DNA from: Nitrososphaera sp.
Lineage (GTDB): Archaea; Thermoproteota; Nitrososphaeria; Nitrososphaerales; Nitrososphaeraceae
Length of the DNA stretch: 64,000 nt
NCBI GenBank assembly: GCA_039938515.1
Contig: JBDUUL010000017.1
Coordinates: 1-64,000 of the forward strand
Direction: 5' to 3'
The position numbers and the translations under genes are program-made. Shown here one piece after another: positions 60,427-64,000 of this stretch. Every line of letters begins with the position of its first letter. Position 1 is the stretch's first letter. The notes below the pieces were generated by a model. The model ran no database searches. It saw nothing but the letters and a program-made list of their open reading frames with translations, and was not told the DNA's origin.

Positions 60427-60942
60427 TCAGGCACTGGGCTTTGGCTTGCCATTTAGGAATTTTTCATACATGGCTACAGCCATCTCTTGCGTCTCGGACT
60501 GAACAGAGCCCGGGCGCATTGACCTGAGTTTTGAAATCGCCTGCTCCGCGCCAATGCCCTCGGTCTTGACAAGGTATGCAGCAAGCACCACTCCGGTTCT
60601 TCCCTTTCCGGCAGCGCAGTGCACCATGACCGGCCTGCCCGCGCTAATCTCTGATTGGATGAAATTCACCGCGTCGTCAAGCTCGTCCAAGGTCGGCGCT
60701 CCAAAATCCTCAACGGCAAGGTGTTTGTAAGTTATGCCGTCGTTAAACCAGTCTTCGGGAAGCGGTACCTCCCTTACAGTAACAATTGCCTTCACGCCCT
60801 GACTGATAACCCAGTTGAACTCCTCGTGCGTAACAGGCAGCCCGCAGCCCGCGAGCTTTTCGTCAACCACCCAGCTGAAATTGGTGGGTCTGTCAGCCAC
60901 CCTGCCATGAAACCATCTGTAAGCGTCTCCAATACGCGTCAA
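60427..60942 (-). CDS. Dual-specificity/tyrosine protein phosphatase
   Basis: A 171-residue cysteine phosphatase with the P-loop VHCAAGKGRTGVV (C-x5-R signature), a general-acid Asp in the preceding VEDFGAP loop, and the N-terminal WFHGRVADRP, NFSWVVDEKLAG segment typical of archaeal atypical DSPs. It may dephosphorylate proteins or small phosphate compounds. Stand-alone, convergent with the 48-residue ORF. Confidence 0.88.
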   Translation of the reverse strand: MTRIGDAYRWFHGRVADRPTNFSWVVDEKLAGCGLPVTHEEFNWVISQGVKAIVTVREVPLPEDWFNDGITYKHLAVEDFGAPTLDELDDAVNFIQSEISAGRPVMVHCAAGKGRTGVVLAAYLVKTEGIGAEQAISKLRSMRPGSVQSETQEMAVAMYEKFLNGKPKPSA

Positions 60943-61037
60943 GTATTCTATTCTGATGTTTGGGTTATACTGTTAATTAATGATGCCTACGCGGATTTAG
61001 CAAAAGCCAGATATGCCACTCTGGCGCTATTAATGGT

Positions 61038-61220
61038 GTGCTTGATGCCAGGTGTCCGGAATGCGGCAAGCGCGCAAAGGTAAACGACGGGATGTCGGAA
61101 GTAAAGTGCGAATACTGCGGCTTTCAAGCAACGTACGACGAGTATATTGAAATAATGAAATCAAAGGCAGAGAGTATGGCGGATGACTTTCATCTAAGCT
61201 GGGACAAGCGGCCCTTCTAG
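61038..61220 (+). CDS. Small zinc-ribbon protein
   Basis: A 60-residue protein starting with GTG: CPECGKRAKV and CEYCGFQATYDEY form a C4 zinc ribbon, followed by a charged helix (IEIMKSKAESMADDF) and a WDKRPF tail. Convergent with another zinc-ribbon gene 2 bp away. Function unknown. Confidence 0.7.
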   Translation: MLDARCPECGKRAKVNDGMSEVKCEYCGFQATYDEYIEIMKSKAESMADDFHLSWDKRPF

Positions 61221-61222
61221 TA

Positions 61223-61354
61223 TTACCAGAAACTGCCCTTGTCCGAGCAGGTCAGCTCGGCGCCGCAATTCCTGCAGCGCAAATGGCATGTTTGAATCTC
61301 GGCCATCTCAAAGCCGCAACGGGGGCACTCTATTCTGCTCTTCTGTTCAGCCAA
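61223..61354 (-). CDS. 43-residue zinc-binding protein
   Basis: TTG at 61354 opens a short gene with CPRCGFEMAEIQTCHLRCRNC (quoted without flanks) and a terminal TCSDKGSFW. Six cysteines in C-x2-C, C, C-x2-C, C spacing and the SDKG-[aromatic]-W ending recall a recurrent archaeal small zinc-finger family. It is too short for ordinary gene finding. Both strands carry tiny zinc proteins here, tail to tail. Confidence 0.65.
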   Translation of the reverse strand: MAEQKSRIECPRCGFEMAEIQTCHLRCRNCGAELTCSDKGSFW

Positions 61355-61460
61355 TATGCGGAATATCGCGCAGGGTTGCTATTAACTGATTCTTGCGGCT
61401 GGAAATAGGAGACGCCACACGCAAAGGTTAATTAAACGTAAAAACCCGGCAGATTTTTGC

Positions 61461-61862
61461 TTGGCCCAATTCAAGCTGATCATATCCGATACCAAGGGAG
61501 GCAGCATAACGCAGGAACTCAAGGACAGAGCGGCGCAGCCTCTTATCGGCTCTCGAATTGGGGGAATAGTTGACGCCTCGATTATTGGCGTTGCCGGGGG
61601 CAAGCTCAAGGTCACCGGCGGTAGCGACAAATCCGGGACACCCATGCGTGCAGATGTCCACGGCGGCGTCAAAAAATACGTCCTTCTCTCAAATGGAGTT
61701 GGAAACAGGGCAACCGGTCGGGTGAGAAAACTCGTTCGGGGCAACATGGTGACTGAGGAAATTTACCAGCTCAACTGCCTGCTCGTCGAGGGCAAACTTC
61801 CAGAGAAGCCGGCCGCAGAAGCTGCTCCGGCTGCAGAAGAGGCACCAAAGGCCAAAAAGTAA
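61461..61862 (+). CDS. rps6e: 30S ribosomal protein eS6 (S6e)
   Basis: A 133-residue small-subunit protein. FKLIISDTKGGSI, the KVTGGSDKSGTPMR block and RKLVRGNMVTEEIYQLN are family signatures. The C-terminus carries an Ala/Glu/Lys-rich tail (AAEAAPAAEEAPKAKK). TTG start. It is followed by aIF2-gamma, the usual archaeal order. Confidence 0.95.
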   Translation: MAQFKLIISDTKGGSITQELKDRAAQPLIGSRIGGIVDASIIGVAGGKLKVTGGSDKSGTPMRADVHGGVKKYVLLSNGVGNRATGRVRKLVRGNMVTEEIYQLNCLLVEGKLPEKPAAEAAPAAEEAPKAKK

Positions 61863-61972
61863 TTTTCCAGATCCGAAGAAATAGCGGATGAATCTCTCGG
61901 TTTTTTGAATCGCGATGATTCTCTCGTTCCTTAGATTCATATGCTTGTAAAATAGTCGATGATTTTATCGCG

Positions 61973-63235
61973 ATGCATTGGAAGGAGACGCTGCCGGAAT
62001 GGTACATCAAAGAATACGGGTTTCAGCCATGCATTAACATCGGAACCTCCGGCCATGTCGACCACGGCAAGACAACGCTCGTAGAGGCCATAACCGGGGT
62101 CTGGACGAGCGCACATAGCGAGGAATTGCGCCGAGGCATCACAATCAAGGTTGGTTATGCCGATGCTGCATTTTACAAGTGCCCGCAATGCCCCGCGCCG
62201 CTCTGCTATAGCACGCAACCCACTTGCGCCAACTGTGGCGGCAAGAGCGATCTCTTGCGCGTAGTTAGTTTTGTCGATTCCCCAGGACACGAGTCGCTTA
62301 TGGCAAACATGCTGTCCGGCGCCGCCCTTATGGACGGAGCAATTCTTGTGATGGCTGCGAATGAAAAGGTCCCGCAGCCGCAGACGCGAGAGCACTTGCT
62401 GGCTCTTTCGGTGCTTGGGATAAAACAGATAGTCCTGGTTCAGAACAAGGTCGACCTGACAGAATATTCAGAAGCGATTGACAACTATAATCAGATCAAA
62501 GACTTTGTCAAAGGTAGCGTTGCAGAGAACGCGCCCGTAATCCCGATTTCTGCCCAGCACAAGCTAAACATAGACTCGCTTATCGAGGCGATAGAAACCA
62601 GTATCAAAACACCCGCGCGGGCGAAAAACGCGCAGCCAATAATGCACGTATTGCGATCGTTTGACATCAACAAGCCTGGCACGGCTGTAAAGCAGATAAA
62701 GGGCGGCATTATCGGCGGGGCCCTTGTGCAGGGAGAGTTCAAGTTAGGCGACGAGATAGAAATCCGGCCCGGGCTCCATGACGAGAAGAAGGGCAGGTTC
62801 GAGCCGGTCACGTCGCATATTGCGACGCTTGGCACAGGCGCAGGCCTTGTCGAGTCAGTAAAGCCTGGCGGCCTCGTTGCGATCGGCACAAAATTGGATC
62901 CAGCACTGACAAAGAGCGATTCGCTTATTGGCTCTGTTGTAGGCAAGCCTGGAACACTCCCGAAAGACGTCGACGATGTCACGGTAGAGATTCATCTTTT
63001 TGATACCGCGGTAGGCACACAAGAACTTGTGAGGGTCGAGCCAGTAAAGGCAAAAGAGCCGCTGCGGCTCAACATAGGGACAGCGGCTGCAGCCGGCCTT
63101 GTTACAAACGTCCGCGACGGCAAGATGGAAGTCAAGCTCAAAAAGCCTGTCTCGCTCATGCCGGAAAGCAGGGTCGCAATCAGCAGGAGAATTGCGGACC
63201 GCTGGCGTCTTATCGGGTCGGGAATCGCGGTCTAG
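61973..63235 (+). CDS. eif2g: Translation initiation factor aIF2, gamma subunit
   Basis: A 420-residue GTPase that brings Met-tRNAi to the ribosome. G1 GHVDHGKT (28-35), a zinc knuckle (CPQC, CANC), G3 VDSPGHE, G4 NKVD, switch-1 RRGITIKVGYAD, and C-terminal domains II and III (GTAAAAGLVTNVRDGKMEV) are all present. ATG start; about 15 residues precede the G domain. Lies between eS6 and a PIN gene as in many archaea. Confidence 0.96.
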   Translation: MHWKETLPEWYIKEYGFQPCINIGTSGHVDHGKTTLVEAITGVWTSAHSEELRRGITIKVGYADAAFYKCPQCPAPLCYSTQPTCANCGGKSDLLRVVSFVDSPGHESLMANMLSGAALMDGAILVMAANEKVPQPQTREHLLALSVLGIKQIVLVQNKVDLTEYSEAIDNYNQIKDFVKGSVAENAPVIPISAQHKLNIDSLIEAIETSIKTPARAKNAQPIMHVLRSFDINKPGTAVKQIKGGIIGGALVQGEFKLGDEIEIRPGLHDEKKGRFEPVTSHIATLGTGAGLVESVKPGGLVAIGTKLDPALTKSDSLIGSVVGKPGTLPKDVDDVTVEIHLFDTAVGTQELVRVEPVKAKEPLRLNIGTAAAAGLVTNVRDGKMEVKLKKPVSLMPESRVAISRRIADRWRLIGSGIAV

Positions 63236-63262
63236 TTTACATGGCGCCTCGACGATGATTTA

Positions 63263-63661
63263 ATGCGGGTACTCTGCGACACTAGCTTTTTGATGGTCCT
63301 TGCAGCCAAGCCGCTAAAGCAGGTCACCAGGGTCGAGTCGCAGCTTGGCAGAATTGACATCATTGTTCCGGACATTGTCGTAGAAGAGCTGGACCGGCTC
63401 CACAAAAAGGCGGGCCCAAAGCGGTCAATGATTGCCAAGACCGCGGCGGAACTCTGCAGGGCAAGGTTCCAGATCGTTTCGCTGCCAAAGGCTGCACACG
63501 TCGACGACTCGATCATCGACTACGCCGTTTCAAATAACTGCGCCGTCGCGACGATTGATACGAACCTTCGAAGGCGTCTTATATCAAACCGTGTACTCGT
63601 GCTGACTCTGAGCAGCGACCGCCTGCTGATAGCAAACCCTCAGCAAGATGATCATCTTTAA
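63263..63661 (+). CDS. PIN-domain ribonuclease-like protein (Fcf1-type)
   Basis: A 132-residue PIN domain with the four acidic positions: Asp in LCDTSFLM, Glu in VVEELDRL, Asp in DDSIIDYAV and Asp in TIDTNLRRRL. The linkage to aIF2-gamma is common in archaea and points to rRNA or tRNA processing rather than a toxin; no antitoxin gene adjoins. ATG start 27 bp after eif2g. Confidence 0.88.
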   Translation: MRVLCDTSFLMVLAAKPLKQVTRVESQLGRIDIIVPDIVVEELDRLHKKAGPKRSMIAKTAAELCRARFQIVSLPKAAHVDDSIIDYAVSNNCAVATIDTNLRRRLISNRVLVLTLSSDRLLIANPQQDDHL

Positions 63662-63697
63662 ATTTTCAGCAGACAGGTACAGTTGAGGCAGGTTTAG

Positions 63698-64000
63698 ATG
63701 TACAAACACGGCGGAATATCATTTCAATGGACTGGCCATGATGGCTTCAAGATAATCGCAGAAGGCAAGACTGTGTATATCGACCCGTACCGGCTTGGTT
63801 CTAGACATCACAAGAAAAGCGACGCGGACCTCATACTTGTTTCCCACAATCACTTTGATCACCTGAGCGTCGAGGACCTGAAGCACGTGGTAAAGCACGA
63901 CAATTCCACTGTAATTGTCAGCGCGAAAGAAGGCGTCGAGCAGCTTCAAAAGGCCAACCTTGGTGCGGAGGTTAAAGGAGTGGCCCCCGGCGACCGGCTG
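63698..64000 (+). CDS. Metal-dependent hydrolase, beta-lactamase fold (UPF0173-like), partial
   Basis: The first 101 codons of a metallo-beta-lactamase superfamily protein that runs off the right edge. GISFQWTGHDGFKI, VYIDPYRLG and the metal motif SHNHFDHLS are visible, typical of the UlaG/UPF0173 branch. Substrate unknown. A TTTAAATTTTC TATA element lies about 35 bp upstream of the ATG at 63698. Confidence 0.85.
   Translation, partial: MYKHGGISFQWTGHDGFKIIAEGKTVYIDPYRLGSRHHKKSDADLILVSHNHFDHLSVEDLKHVVKHDNSTVIVSAKEGVEQLQKANLGAEVKGVAPGDRL

Noticed and set aside
63263-63661. Toxin-antitoxin interpretation of the PIN protein
   Set aside because: No antitoxin gene is adjacent, and linkage to aIF2-gamma points to a housekeeping RNA-processing role.
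1-64000. CRISPR arrays, insertion sequences, integrases or prophage genes
   Set aside because: No regularly spaced repeats, transposase motifs or att-like duplications were seen on reading; the tRNA at 40.9 kb has no adjacent integrase.

Overview
The window is archaeal and fits an ammonia-oxidising soil thaumarchaeon (Nitrososphaerota, group I.1b, Nitrososphaera-like). Evidence: archaeal information-processing genes (thermosome, eL42, eS27, eS6, aIF2-gamma, Nep1, the RNase P subunit Rpp21), a Cdv/ESCRT-III division cluster, multicopper and cupredoxin proteins, TrmB and Lrp regulators, many very small zinc-ribbon proteins, TATA boxes about 25 nt upstream of starts, and frequent TTG/GTG starts. 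The genus call is inference from gene content. No ammonia monooxygenase or carbon-fixation marker lies inside the window.

Layout. 1-1.8 kb: thermosome N-terminus, a hotdog protein, a C2H2 protein and the eL42-eS27 pair. 1.8-6.2 kb: a minus-strand cobalamin operon (threonine-phosphate decarboxylase-like, cbiP, cbiB, cobS, cobY); cbiP lacks its amidotransferase domain. 6.3-13 kb: an Asd-type dehydrogenase, an Lrp regulator, a TAG-interrupted ORF, heme O synthase, Nep1, RNase P Rpp21 and DUF72. 13-20.5 kb: a membrane histidine kinase, nitroreductase, secreted HNH-like nuclease, HtrA protease, cupredoxin and patatin. 20.5-25 kb: hisI, thrC, a fused ubiquitin-like/E1 protein, and a small basic protein. 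24-28.5 kb: a NitT/TauT-type ABC importer with a double-length permease, and a CBS protein. 29-33.6 kb: kdpABC plus a KdpF-like microprotein. 33.7-40.7 kb: a B-type heme-copper oxidase facing a large cupredoxin-cupredoxin-quinoprotein fusion, then a spherulin-4 family secreted protein. 40.9 kb: an intron-containing tRNA-Arg. 41-46.4 kb: a second histidine kinase, and a processive glycosyltransferase with WecB. 46.5-50 kb: phosphoglycolate phosphatase-argS-trmI. 50-55.3 kb: DUF192, TrmB and the Cdv cluster. 55.5-64 kb: ppa, ileS, small conserved proteins, eS6, aIF2-gamma, a PIN protein and the start of a metal-dependent hydrolase.

How the genes work together. The most suggestive module is the divergent oxidase/quinoprotein pair. 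A secreted quinoprotein-like propeller carrying two type-1 copper domains could pass electrons to the CuA site of the neighbouring oxidase. Other coherent sets are cobalamin nucleotide-loop assembly, potassium uptake, exopolysaccharide synthesis with a possible turnover enzyme, and ESCRT-type cell division. Several genes show real oddities: a missing GATase domain, absent canonical start codons for nep1 and kdpC, a non-canonical tRNA intron, and an in-frame TAG. I saw no CRISPR array, insertion sequence or integrase.
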